Positions 50,205 to 58,607 of a stretch of DNA of 64,000 nt are shown in pieces. The stretch is from NCBI GenBank assembly GCA_964489885.1, contig CAZAZX010000005.1:1-64000 (forward strand), in the 5' to 3' direction. The notes under the pieces were generated by a model. The model did not search any database. It saw only the letters and a list, made by a program, of their open reading frames with translations, and had not been told where the DNA came from. Position 1 is the first letter of the stretch, and each line of letters begins with the position of its first letter. The stretch comes from CAKOTZ01 sp964489885. Its GTDB lineage: Bacteria > Bacillota > Clostridia > TANB77 > CAG-508. A program made the translations under genes and the position numbers.

Positions 50205-50624
50205 ATGAATAATGAAGATATGTCTAATTTAATAAATAAATTTTCTAGTTTCATGGGTTCTTCCAATAATTTTGACAAAAAAAATATTTCACCAGAATTT
50301 ATTCAAAATGTTGCTAAAATGATGAATAATACCTCTAATTCAGATGAAAACAAAGTAGAAGCAAATGCCAATTCAAATGATAGAGAAAACAATGGCAATG
50401 ATAATAAAGAAAATATTAATTCAAATTTTGATATTCAAACAATTTTAAAAATGAAAAAAATTTTTGACGAACTAAATAAAAAAAATGACCCTAGAGCAAA
50501 TCTTTTGATTTCTCTAAAGCCATATTTAAACGACAATCGTAAACAAAAAGTTGATCAATACATAAAATTTTTTAATATAAGCAGGGTTATTGAAGCATTA
50601 AACAATCAGGAAGAAAAATTATAA
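50205..50624 (+). CDS. Hypothetical protein (139 residues)
   Basis: Not assigned to a named family. It is a hydrophilic protein with an Asn-rich low-complexity middle (about residues 45-75) and a helical C-terminus (ILKMKKIFDEL, RANLLISLKPYLNDNRKQKVDQYIKFFNISRVIEAL). The C-terminal pattern of a short LKPYL segment followed by a basic helix is common in small clostridial proteins found beside hydrophobic mini-proteins, as here. AAGGAAG lies upstream of the ATG. Probably co-transcribed with the next gene. Confidence 0.65.
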   Translation: MNNEDMSNLINKFSSFMGSSNNFDKKNISPEFIQNVAKMMNNTSNSDENKVEANANSNDRENNGNDNKENINSNFDIQTILKMKKIFDELNKKNDPRANLLISLKPYLNDNRKQKVDQYIKFFNISRVIEALNNQEEKL

Positions 50625-50642
50625 TGAAGGGGTTTGATTATC

Positions 50643-50777
50643 ATGGAGTTAAATTTCTTTGGTGTAACACTTCACTCTGATGATATTTTATTAATTTGCT
50701 TAATCTTTTTCCTATTCCAAGAAAATGTTGATGATCAACTTCTATTTATTGTTTTATTTCTTTTGCTTTTAAGTTAA
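50643..50777 (+). CDS. Hydrophobic mini-protein (44 residues)
   Basis: A 44-residue protein with two hydrophobic segments (ILLICLIFFLF and LLFIVLFLLLL) separated by QENVDDQ. AAGGGG lies nine bases before the ATG, 18 bases after the preceding gene. The DDxLLLxxLIFFLF pattern recurs in small clostridial membrane proteins of unknown role, possibly linked to spores. It ends two bases before the convergent phosphorylase gene. Confidence 0.6.
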   Translation: MELNFFGVTLHSDDILLICLIFFLFQENVDDQLLFIVLFLLLLS

Positions 50778-50779
50778 AT

Positions 50780-52085
50780 TTATTTTAAAACTGATACCAC
50801 AGTATCTTTTACTTTAGGCTTTTTATCTGCAAATTCGAATGCCTCTAGCAAATTTATAGTTGCGCCTTTAACTTTTTCTTCATCATTTGTATGTATATAT
50901 GCTATTGTTTCACCTGTTGTAACTTCATCTCCTATTTTTTTATTTAAAACTATGCCTGCATCCAAATCTATCTTATCCTCTTTTCTCATTCTTCCAGCAC
51001 CTAAATATACAGATATATTTCCTACTCTTTCTGCATCTATCTCACTAATAAATCCGCTTCTTAGTTGAAAGCACAGGAATAACATACTTTGCCTTTTTAA
51101 ATTTATCTGTATCTTCTATATATGAAATATCTCCTCCTTGATTCTTTACGAGTTCTAGGAATTTTTGATATGCACTTCCATTTCTTAATTGTTCTCTAAT
51201 TATATTTTTATTTTGTTCTATATTTTCACCTTTATCCGCAAGCTTTAACATATATGCACCCAAAGTTTCCACAATGTTTTCTATGTCTGTGGGAATATCT
51301 CCTTTAAGACATTTAATTGCTTCTATTACTTCTAAAGAGTTACCAATATTATATCCAACTGGCTGATCCATATTAGTTAATACACAAATAACTTCTTTTC
51401 CAGAAATTTTTCCTATTTGTTGCATACAATTAGCTAAAACTAGAGCATTCTTCTTATCTTTCATAAATGCTCCTTTTCCAACTGTTATATCTAATACAAT
51501 CTTGTTTGCACCAGAAGCTATTTTCTTACTCATTATACTTGATGCAATAAGTGGTGTACTTTTTGTACAAGCTATTGAATCTCTCAACTCATATAATTTT
51601 TTATCAGCAGGTGCCAAATTTGCAGTTTGTCCAATTAAACTAATTCCAATCTTTTTTACATTTTCAACAAATTTTTCCACAGGAATATTTGTTTTATATC
51701 CTGGTATTGATTCAAGTTTATCAACAGTTCCTCCTGTGAATCCTAAACCTCTTCCAGACATTTTGGCAACTGGAATTCCAAGTGAAGCTATAACTGGCAT
51801 TAAAATTAGTGTTATCTTATCCCCAACACCACCTGTACTATGTTTATCAACAACATTATCAGATATTGATGTCAAATCAATTTTTTCTCCAGATTCAGCC
51901 ATAGCCATTGTTAAATCTAAAATTTCTTCTTTAGTCATACCATTTATATATATTGCCATTACCAAAGCAGCTGCTTGATAATCAGGAATATTTCCACTTG
52001 TGTATTCTTTTATAAAATAATCTATCTCCATTTTTGTTAATTCTTTTGAATCTCTCTTCTTTGCTATTATCTCTTGTATAGTCAT
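50780..52085 (-). CDS. pdp: Pyrimidine-nucleoside (thymidine) phosphorylase, +1 shift at CGG
   Basis: Catalyses phosphorolysis of uridine and thymidine to base and pentose 1-phosphate. Motifs: KHSTGGVGDKITL (phosphate binding), MSGRGLGFTGGTVDKLESIPG and the catalytic-domain segment ELRDSIACTKSTPLIASSIMSKK. The C-terminal domain (IDAERVGNISVYLGAGR) is in another frame. The break is at an in-frame CGG (51054-51056). Skipping C gives STKKGFISEIDAE, with Gly where the family conserves Gly (EGFVSEMD in E. coli DeoA). The restored length of 434 residues matches the usual family length of about 430-440. The start has AAGGAGA upstream. Because it is a standard metabolic enzyme, its break is hard to dismiss as decay of a surface gene. 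Confidence 0.85.
51054..51056 (-). other. CGG frame-break site in the phosphorylase gene
   Basis: Minus-strand context AAG CGG ATT TAT TAG. Without a shift, translation stops two codons later. Skipping C gives AAG GGA TTT ATT AGT GAG (KGFISE), the conserved continuation. Confidence 0.9.
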
Positions 52086-52143
52086 ATAAAAATCTCCTTC
52101 TAATTTATTTTATCTTTATAAGTAATTACGAACAGCATATAAG

Positions 52144-52215
52144 AACCTGACCCACCAGCATGGCTAAAGCCGTGAGTGGGTACCCCAGAACCTTGTTGCT
52201 TTTGCAATTAAAAAA
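52144..52215. repeat. 70-base intergenic repeat, copy 2
   Basis: Same element as 24375-24447. On the minus strand this copy shows a nested hairpin: outer arms ACCCAC/GTGGGT and inner stem GGCTTTAGCC. Such a subterminal hairpin recalls ends of IS200/IS605-type or palindrome-associated elements, but no transposase is nearby. Confidence 0.6.
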
Positions 52216-52842
52216 TTAAATAAAGTTTTTTACAAAAGTTTTTCTATGTAATGGACAAATTCCATATTGTTTAATTGCTTCAATATGTGCTTTCGTACCA
52301 TATCCTTTATGTTTTGCAAATCCATACTCTGGAAAAACTTCGTCCCATTGTCTCATTATCCTGTCTCTTGTAACTTTTGCTATTATTGATGCTGCTGCTA
52401 TACAATAGCATTTTGCATCTCCCTTTATTATTGATTTATAGTTTATTCCTAAAGTATCCATATTTTGTAATGCATCAACTAGTATAAGTTCTGGTTTTTT
52501 TTTCAATTTTGTTAATGCTTCTGTTACTCCTAGCTTTGTAGCATTTAATATATTTACTTCATCAATCATTTTTTGATCAATTATTCCAACTGACCATGCT
52601 ATTGCTTCTTCTGTAATTTTTTCATAAAGTATTTCTCTTTTTTTCTCAGAAACTTTCTTTGAATCGTTTACTCCCTCTATAAATGAATTTTTCGGAAGTA
52701 TTGCTGCCCCAACTACAACAGGTCCTGCTAATGGTCCTCTACCAGCTTCATCTATTCCACATATGTAATTTAACCCAGTATTATATAATTTTTCCTCTTC
52801 TTCTTTTAATAAATGTAAACGTTCTTCTTCTTTTTCCTTCAT
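52216..52842 (-). CDS. rnhB: Ribonuclease HII
   Basis: A 208-residue endonuclease that removes ribonucleotides from DNA-RNA hybrids. The catalytic signature is YICGIDEAGRGPLAGPVV (DEAGRG) near residue 30, with further motif segments ASIIAKVTRDRIM and HKGYGTKAH and the terminal CPLHRKTF. A charged N-terminal helix precedes the domain. AAGAGGTAAAAATG marks the start, nine bases after the prepilin-like gene, so the two probably share a transcript. Confidence 0.93.
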   Translation of the reverse strand: MKEKEEERLHLLKEEEEKLYNTGLNYICGIDEAGRGPLAGPVVVGAAILPKNSFIEGVNDSKKVSEKKREILYEKITEEAIAWSVGIIDQKMIDEVNILNATKLGVTEALTKLKKKPELILVDALQNMDTLGINYKSIIKGDAKCYCIAAASIIAKVTRDRIMRQWDEVFPEYGFAKHKGYGTKAHIEAIKQYGICPLHRKTFVKNFI

Positions 52843-52851
52843 TTTTACCTC

Positions 52852-53330
52852 TTATAAATCTAATGTTTGACTTAATTGATAATAAGTATTTCCATCTTCA
52901 TCTGTATATCCTTCTGAATATATAACTTCTTCTGTATCATAATTTACTAAAAAAAATTCATCATCCTTTAATTTTATTGAATTTAAGCTCTCTTCATCTA
53001 ATTCTGCTTGTTTCCACATATAAAATTGCTGAATATTTTCATCAGTTATTATTCCAAGATTTTTTAGATTTTCTATTTTTTCGTTATCTGCTATTTCACT
53101 TGCACCGTGTTCCAATTAACGGATTTGCTATTTCATCGAAACTATTTTTATCAGCAACAGTTTTTACCTTTGCTTGTATTAACAACATATTTGTATTTAA
53201 CGTTTGTAAATCAGCTTTTTTTAATATTTTTCCGTCCACCTGTTACTGCTACACCTGCAAGTATTATCAGAATAATAATAACTATTGATAATGAAACTAG
53301 AGTAATTGCATTTATTCCTTTTTTTTTCAT
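52852..53330 (-). CDS. Prepilin-like membrane protein, two +1 shifts at CGG
   Basis: About 158 residues when two single-base breaks are restored; 479 bases minus two is exactly 159 codons. The N-terminus MKKKGINAITLVSLSIVIIIL resembles a type IV prepilin or pseudopilin: short basic leader ending in Gly, then a 20-residue hydrophobic helix. The frame runs to VTGG, meets CGG (53232-53234), and with the C skipped continues GKILKKADLQTLN. It then meets a second CGG (53105-53107) after NPLIGT and continues GASEIADNEKIENLKNLG. In the unshifted frame each CGG is followed by a stop within six codons. Without two shifts no protein longer than about 90 residues is possible. The C-terminus is acidic. 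Located directly before rnhB. Confidence 0.75.
53105..53107 (-). other. CGG frame-break site 2 in the prepilin-like gene
   Basis: Minus-strand context ACA CGG TGC AAG TGA. Skipping C gives ACA GGT GCA AGT GAA (TGASE). Confidence 0.85.
53232..53234 (-). other. CGG frame-break site 1 in the prepilin-like gene
   Basis: Minus-strand context GGA CGG AAA AAT, with a TGA stop five codons further on. Skipping C gives GGA GGA AAA ATA TTA AAA (GGKILK). Confidence 0.85.
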
Positions 53331-53464
53331 AATTTATTTTCATTCCTTTTTAAGTTTTGTTTAATGTTTATTAAATATTATATAATACATAATTGATTTT
53401 TGTAAATAAATATTTTACTTTTTGTGAAAAAACATCTTTTTTTCACAAATCTTTCACATAGCTA

Positions 53465-53494
53465 TTGTATTATTTACGAATGATAAGATATAAT
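53465..53494 (+). promoter_or_regulatory. Probable promoter of htrA
   Basis: TTGTAT (53465-53470) and TATAAT (53489-53494) with an 18-base spacer. A GTGAAAAA/TTTTTCAC inverted repeat lies just upstream. Confidence 0.5.
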
Positions 53495-53516
53495 TTTAGA
53501 TGGAGGTAATAGATTA

Positions 53517-54734
53517 ATGAATGAAAATGAGAAAGCCTACCGCAAGGTGGATAATTTTTATGCGGATAATAATAAACAGAAAGGATCTTTTGGGAAAACT
53601 GTATTTATTCCTTTTTTATCTGGAATTTTGGGGTCAGTTTTGGTTGTTGGTACTTGTTTTGGTGTTCCTTCAATTAAAAGCTCTCTTTTTAAAGAAACAA
53701 CAACTGCTTCAAGTTCTGCAACTGGAGTAAATTCAAATACAGGTTCAGTAAACACAAATTATGTGTCTTTATCTGAATATTCTGATACTTCTGTTGGAGT
53801 TGCTCAAAAAATTCTACCTTCAATTGTTGGAATTGAAATAGAAAGCAATGTAACTTCTCTTTTTGGTGATAGCGGAACTTCTCAAGCAAGTGGTTCAGGA
53901 ATAATTATTAGTAGTGATGGATATATTTTAACTAATAACCATGTTGTTAGTAACTCTAGCTCTTCTTCTAGTTTTTACCAAATATCTGAGGCTACACAAA
54001 TTAATGTTTACTTATATAATGACGAAACAGCCTACCCAGCAAAAATTGTTGGTCAAGATGAATTAACTGATATTGCAGTTATTAAAATAGATAAAACAGA
54101 TTTAACAGCTGCAGAAATTGGAAATTCTGATACTTTACAAGTCGGTGAATTTGCAATGGCTGTTGGAAATCCTCTTGGAATGCAAAGTAGTATAACATGT
54201 GGAAATATCAGTGCTACAAATCGTAAATTTACTGATTCTGATGGAAGAACTCGTAATCTAATTCAAACAGATGCTGCAATTAATTCAGGAAATAGTGGCG
54301 GTGCATTAGTTAATAGTAAAGGTGAAGTTATAGGTATTAATACATTAAAACTAGCAGCTACTGGTGTTGAGGGAATGGGATTTGCAATTCCTATCAACTC
54401 TGTAACAGATGTTTATAACCAATTAATTCAATATAATAAAGTGAAAAGACCATATATAGGAATTTCAGGTGTTTCTGTTGATGAAAAAACATCAAAGCAA
54501 TACAATTTACCTGTAGGTGTTTATGTAAAATCTATTTCTAACTTTTCACCTGCTGAAAAAGCTGGATTAGCTATAGGTGATGTTATAACAAAAGTTAATG
54601 GTCAAAGTGTTTCTAGTGTTGAAGACATAAATAATATAAAAAATAGTTTAAAAATAGGAGATTCTATAAGTTTAACAATTACAAGAAATGGTCAAGAATC
54701 TACTGTTAATTTAACACTTGAAGAGCAACCATAG
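53517..54734 (+). CDS. htrA: HtrA/DegP-type membrane serine protease
   Basis: A 405-residue extracytoplasmic quality-control protease. It has a cytoplasmic N-terminus, one membrane segment (about residues 27-48), a Ser/Thr-rich spacer, a trypsin-like domain with His in ILTNNHVVS, Asp in LTDIAVIKI and Ser in NSGNSGGAL, and a C-terminal PDZ domain (GVYVKSISNFSPAEKAGLAIGD). TGGAGGT precedes the ATG. It is divergent from the prepilin-like gene and ends in a strong terminator. It could process secreted or surface proteins, such as the giant adhesins nearby; this is inference. Confidence 0.92.
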   Translation: MNENEKAYRKVDNFYADNNKQKGSFGKTVFIPFLSGILGSVLVVGTCFGVPSIKSSLFKETTTASSSATGVNSNTGSVNTNYVSLSEYSDTSVGVAQKILPSIVGIEIESNVTSLFGDSGTSQASGSGIIISSDGYILTNNHVVSNSSSSSSFYQISEATQINVYLYNDETAYPAKIVGQDELTDIAVIKIDKTDLTAAEIGNSDTLQVGEFAMAVGNPLGMQSSITCGNISATNRKFTDSDGRTRNLIQTDAAINSGNSGGALVNSKGEVIGINTLKLAATGVEGMGFAIPINSVTDVYNQLIQYNKVKRPYIGISGVSVDEKTSKQYNLPVGVYVKSISNFSPAEKAGLAIGDVITKVNGQSVSSVEDINNIKNSLKIGDSISLTITRNGQESTVNLTLEEQP

Positions 54735-54842
54735 TTTTATGAATTTATCACATATAATTCACAAAATAGACATAAATAAGCTTTAATATATAAATATGTC
54801 AACAATATGTTGATTAAAATAGAAACATCCCCTTTTTATTTT

Positions 54843-54880
54843 AAAAAAAACGAAGCATTAAAATTATGCTTCGTTTTTTC
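54843..54880. terminator. Bidirectional terminator after htrA
   Basis: Stem AAAAAACGAAGCAT with ATGCTTCGTTTTTT, A-run on one side and T-run on the other. It serves htrA and the convergent gene at 54910. Confidence 0.92.
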
Positions 54881-54909
54881 TATTGTGAAACAACAAGTTT
54901 TTTATTTAT

Positions 54910-55749
54910 TTAAAATAATATAACATCCACTTCACTTGTATTATTTTTATTTCCATACGCATACAATACATATCCATATCCATCAGGTCCTAAAAAATAT
55001 TGTGTTTCTTTATTATCTACATTATACATTTTATCATTTGGATTTCTTGTATATACTGAATAACCTAAATTTTGAAAATCTGCACTCTTCCTACTTATTT
55101 CAGTTATTTCTTTATTTATCTTATTTTGTAATGTTTCTTTTGTGATTTTCTTAATATCTAATATATCTTTTAATGTAACAATATTTCCAGTTGCTAAATT
55201 ATAATTATATGTCATTATCATTACTCTTTGAGGATTATTGCCCTCTTTTAGTGTTGCTCTAATTACTAATGATGCAATATCGTCTGTAATAAAACCCGCA
55301 TAATCTATATTATAAATTGTATATGTAGTAACATTTGTTGTTAATATACTATTTGCCTTTGGTAGAAATGTTTCTTCTATATTTGTATTAATTTCATTTG
55401 CGGTTTTACTATCAACATTTATACATGGTAAATTAATATTCATTTCATATTTACCTGTTACATTTTTTGAATATTGATTTACCGTATAAATAAAGTCTTT
55501 ATTTCTATCTTTTCTTACAGCATTGGAATTTATGGCATCTGTTAAATATAAAACATTGTTATTAAAAAGATTATTAAAATCGTCTTTTACTTTTTCTTCT
55601 TTTTCTTCTGTAACAATTGTTTCAGTTTTTCCAAGCATTAGCTTATCTTTATCCGAATATTTATAAAAAAATTGCTGATAAACTCCAGCACCTATAGATA
55701 ATATACAAAAAATAATTATTACAACAAAAATTACTAATCTTTTATCCAT
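54910..55749 (-). CDS. DUF3298/DUF4163 (RsiV-like) membrane-anchored protein
   Basis: A protein of about 279 residues with one N-terminal membrane helix (RLVIFVVIIIFCILSIGAGVY) and an extracellular domain resembling the DUF4163-DUF3298 pair found in RsiV and secreted clostridial proteins: an INLPCINVDSKTANEIN segment, then ATGNIVTLKDILD and LGPDGYGYVLYAYG. The Met at 55749 is chosen because AAAGGGTGAAAA precedes it. Similar domains in RsiV bind lysozyme; here there is no adjacent sigma factor, so the role is unknown. Confidence 0.75.
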   Translation of the reverse strand: MDKRLVIFVVIIIFCILSIGAGVYQQFFYKYSDKDKLMLGKTETIVTEEKEEKVKDDFNNLFNNNVLYLTDAINSNAVRKDRNKDFIYTVNQYSKNVTGKYEMNINLPCINVDSKTANEINTNIEETFLPKANSILTTNVTTYTIYNIDYAGFITDDIASLVIRATLKEGNNPQRVMIMTYNYNLATGNIVTLKDILDIKKITKETLQNKINKEITEISRKSADFQNLGYSVYTRNPNDKMYNVDNKETQYFLGPDGYGYVLYAYGNKNNTSEVDVILF

Positions 55750-55920
55750 TTTTTTCACCCTTTTCTTATATTTATAGTATACCATTTTCATACTGTATTT
55801 TCAAGCTAATATTAAAACCATTAAGCTATAACAAAATTTACACAATAAAAACACATAATTATTGTATAATCTAATAAAATATGATATTATATTAGAAATA
55901 AAATAATAAGGAGGGTTTTT

Positions 55921-56481
55921 ATGACCGCATTAATAGTTATTATAGGAATTATAGTAGTATTAGTCTTGGCAATAATTTTAATTTATAATAGTTTAGTTCA
56001 AGCAAGACAAAAGGTAAAAAATGCATGGAGCCAAATTGATGTTCAATTGCAAAGAAGATTTGATTTAATTCCTAATTTAGTTGAATCTGTTAAAGGATAT
56101 ATGAAACATGAAAATGAAGTTCTAACAAAAGTTACAGAACTTAGATCTTCATGGAGTAATGCTAATTCAGTTGGTGAAAAAGCAAACTTAGATAATAAAC
56201 TATCTGAAACTTTAAAATCAATAATGGCAATTGCTGAAAATTATCCAGATTTAAAAGCAAATCAAAACTTCAGTGAATTACAAGAAGAATTAAGAAATAC
56301 AGAAAACAAAATATCTTTTTCAAGACAATTTTATAATGACAGTGTAACAATGTATAATACAAAATTAGAAGTTATACCATCTAACATCGTAGCTTCAATG
56401 TTCAATTTTAAACCAGAAGAATTGTTTGAAGTTGATGATCCTGAAGCAAAAAAAGCTGTAAAAGTAGATTTTAATAAATAA
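55921..56481 (+). CDS. lemA: LemA family protein
   Basis: A 186-residue protein with one N-terminal membrane helix (LIVIIGIIVVLVLAIILIY) and a helical-bundle LemA domain: NAWSQIDVQLQRRFDLIPNLVE, YPDLKANQNFSELQEELRNTENKI, RQFYNDSVTMYNTKLE. AAGGAGGG precedes the ATG. It lies 15 bases upstream of htpX. LemA and HtpX genes are commonly paired and are thought to work together in membrane protein quality control; the LemA activity itself is unknown. Confidence 0.93.
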   Translation: MTALIVIIGIIVVLVLAIILIYNSLVQARQKVKNAWSQIDVQLQRRFDLIPNLVESVKGYMKHENEVLTKVTELRSSWSNANSVGEKANLDNKLSETLKSIMAIAENYPDLKANQNFSELQEELRNTENKISFSRQFYNDSVTMYNTKLEVIPSNIVASMFNFKPEELFEVDDPEAKKAVKVDFNK

Positions 56482-56496
56482 GGAAAGATATAAATT

Positions 56497-57369
56497 ATGT
56501 TAGAAGATGTAAAAAGAAATAAATTTAAAACAGGTGTAATAGTATCTATATTTATTATTATTGTTACACTTGTTGTCTACTTTGTTTGTTATTATAAGAA
56601 TTTAGGACCTATTTCAATACTTATTGGTCTTGCAACTTCGATTTTTTCTGCTTTTATTACATATTATAATTCAGACAAAATTATACTTTCATTAAATAAA
56701 GCAAGACCTGCAACACCTGAAGAAGATAAAAAACTCGTAAATATATTAGATGCTTTAGTTATAGCTTCTGGATTAGAACATACTCCTCGTTTATATGTAA
56801 TGGATTGCGAACAACCAAATGCATTTGCAACTGGAAGAGATCCAGAACATGCTGTAATCTGTGTTACTACTGGGCTGCTTGAAAAGATGGATTACTACGA
56901 ATTAGAAGGAGTTGTTGCACATGAATTAGCTCATGTTAAAAATTACGACATACGTCTTTCTGCTGTAGTATCAGTTATGGTTGGGCTTTTACTTATGTTA
57001 TCTGACTATTGTACACGTACAGTATTTAATCGTGATAGTGATAGAAATGTAAATTATTTTATTTATATTATTGGTCTTATACTCCTAATATTCTCACCAA
57101 TAATTGCTTCATTAATGCAACTTGCAATTTCAAGACGTAGAGAATATTTGGCAGATGCAACTGCTGTTGAATTTACTAGAAATCCTCAAGGCCTAATTTC
57201 TGCTTTGAGGAAACTTGATGAAGACTCTACACCTATGGATAAGGTAAATTCATCTACTGCACATATGTTTATTTCAGACCCAGATAAAAGACATAAAAAA
57301 GCACGTAATTTGTTTTCAACACATCCACCAATTGAAGATAGAATTCATGCATTGGAAAACATAAAATAG
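56497..57369 (+). CDS. htpX: HtpX-type M48 membrane metalloprotease
   Basis: A 290-residue zinc endopeptidase of the cytoplasmic membrane. Two hydrophobic segments precede the active site HELAH (VVAHELAHVKN), two more follow, and the third zinc ligand is Glu in RRREYLADA. The C-terminal FSTHPPIEDRI is typical. It degrades misfolded membrane proteins in other bacteria. Second gene of the lemA-htpX operon, with its own terminator. Confidence 0.94.
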   Translation: MLEDVKRNKFKTGVIVSIFIIIVTLVVYFVCYYKNLGPISILIGLATSIFSAFITYYNSDKIILSLNKARPATPEEDKKLVNILDALVIASGLEHTPRLYVMDCEQPNAFATGRDPEHAVICVTTGLLEKMDYYELEGVVAHELAHVKNYDIRLSAVVSVMVGLLLMLSDYCTRTVFNRDSDRNVNYFIYIIGLILLIFSPIIASLMQLAISRRREYLADATAVEFTRNPQGLISALRKLDEDSTPMDKVNSSTAHMFISDPDKRHKKARNLFSTHPPIEDRIHALENIK

Positions 57370-57405
57370 TGTATTGATTTTTAAATCAATACACTATTTT
57401 TTTTT
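57368..57405 (+). terminator. Terminator of lemA-htpX
   Basis: Perfect 13-bp stem, AGTGTATTGATTT with AAATCAATACACT, followed by nine T. The hairpin begins within the stop codon. Confidence 0.9.
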
Positions 57406-57424
57406 GTGAAAAAAGCAAGGTGTG

Positions 57425-58192
57425 TCAGTTTTTTATCTCATATATTCTTTTTGCATTTTCATAAGTTTGTCTTGCAATCTCCTCTATTGATAAGCCTTTT
57501 ACTTTGGCTATTTTTTCTGCAACAAATTTAACATTTCCTGGTGTATTTCTTTCCCCTCTATGTGGTTCAGGTGTTAAATATGGACTATCAGTTTCTATTA
57601 GTATTCTGTTTTCTGGAACTTCAAGTATACATTTATCTGCATTTTTTGCATTTTTAAATGTAATGTTACCTGAAAAAGATATATAGTATCCTAGTTTTAA
57701 ACCTTCTTTAATTAATTCAATATTTAATGGGCAACAATGAAATATTCCAGTTTTATAACACTTTTGTTCATTTTTTAATATATTTATAGTATCCATAACG
57801 GCATCTCTTGTATGAATTGCTATCGGCTTTTCCAATTTATTTGCTATTTTTATTTGTTTTATAAATACCTCTTTTTGTATATCTCTATTATCTTTACCCC
57901 AATAATAGTCTAAGCCTATTTCACCAATTGCCACAACTTTTTTATTTTTTCCCAGTTCTTCTATCTTTCCCAAATTTATTTCTGTTTCCAAATCATTTGG
58001 TGAAATTCCAACTGTAGCATAAATATTATCATAAGTAGAAGCAATTTTAATAGCCTCTATCGATGTTTCTATATTATAACCTACTACAACAACATTTTTT
58101 ATTCCATCATTTTTATTTTGTTTTATAATTTCTTCTCTATCAATATCAAACTTTTCATCATTATAATGAGCATGTGAATCAAAAAAATACAT
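57425..58192 (-). CDS. tatD: TatD-family metal-dependent deoxyribonuclease
   Basis: A 255-residue TIM-barrel hydrolase. Metal-binding motifs: SHAHYND near the start, GEIGLDYYW in the middle, IHTRDA, FHCCP and the terminal ETDSPYLTPEPHRGERN. Relatives are 3'-5' exonucleases or DNA-repair nucleases. Its start lies 11 bases after the acpS stop, so the two genes are probably co-transcribed. Confidence 0.93.
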   Translation of the reverse strand: MYFFDSHAHYNDEKFDIDREEIIKQNKNDGIKNVVVVGYNIETSIEAIKIASTYDNIYATVGISPNDLETEINLGKIEELGKNKKVVAIGEIGLDYYWGKDNRDIQKEVFIKQIKIANKLEKPIAIHTRDAVMDTINILKNEQKCYKTGIFHCCPLNIELIKEGLKLGYYISFSGNITFKNAKNADKCILEVPENRILIETDSPYLTPEPHRGERNTPGNVKFVAEKIAKVKGLSIEEIARQTYENAKRIYEIKN

Positions 58193-58203
58193 ATTATTCC
58201 CCT

Positions 58204-58578
58204 TTATTCATAAATCATTACTACATTTGCTGTAGCATATTTTTTACAATGTGAAATGCTTAAGTCAATTGATAATATATTTTCGAGCTTAATATCAACA
58301 AAATGTATTAATGGCTTTCCATTTTCATTATTTAATATTTCGATGTTTTTCCAGTCAATATCATATTTATTGACTAGCAATCCATTTACAGCCTTAAATA
58401 TTGCCTCTTTAGCTGCAAATCTTGCAGCATAATGCTGAAATTTTGCCTTCTTTCTTTTTTCGCAATATTCTATTTCTTTTTCAGTATAAATCTCATTTAA
58501 GAAAACCTTTTCACTTTTTTCAATTGCTTTTTCTATTCTATCAATTTCTATTATATCTGTACCACAAGCTATTTTCAA
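58204..58578 (-). CDS. acpS: Holo-[acyl-carrier-protein] synthase
   Basis: A 124-residue phosphopantetheinyl transferase that activates acyl carrier protein for fatty-acid synthesis. Signature segments are GTDIIEIDRIE at the N-terminus and FAAKEAIFKA in the middle, with the magnesium-binding Asp and Glu retained. Normal family length. Upstream of tatD. Confidence 0.93.
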   Translation of the reverse strand: MKIACGTDIIEIDRIEKAIEKSEKVFLNEIYTEKEIEYCEKRKKAKFQHYAARFAAKEAIFKAVNGLLVNKYDIDWKNIEILNNENGKPLIHFVDIKLENILSIDLSISHCKKYATANVVMIYE

Positions 58579-58607
58579 AATTCATTCACCCTCAAAAACA
58601 AATCATT

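Noticed and set aside
24375..52215. Complete insertion sequence
   Set aside because: Only short hairpin-containing repeats are present; no transposase or TnpB-like frame lies in the window.
18959..53330. Ordinary pseudogene decay as the reason for the broken genes
   Set aside because: Every break has the same CGG context and the same +1 direction, two fall in one short gene and one in a metabolic enzyme, and there are no internal stops or other lesions. A systematic sequencing or assembly artefact is not excluded and is kept as the main alternative.
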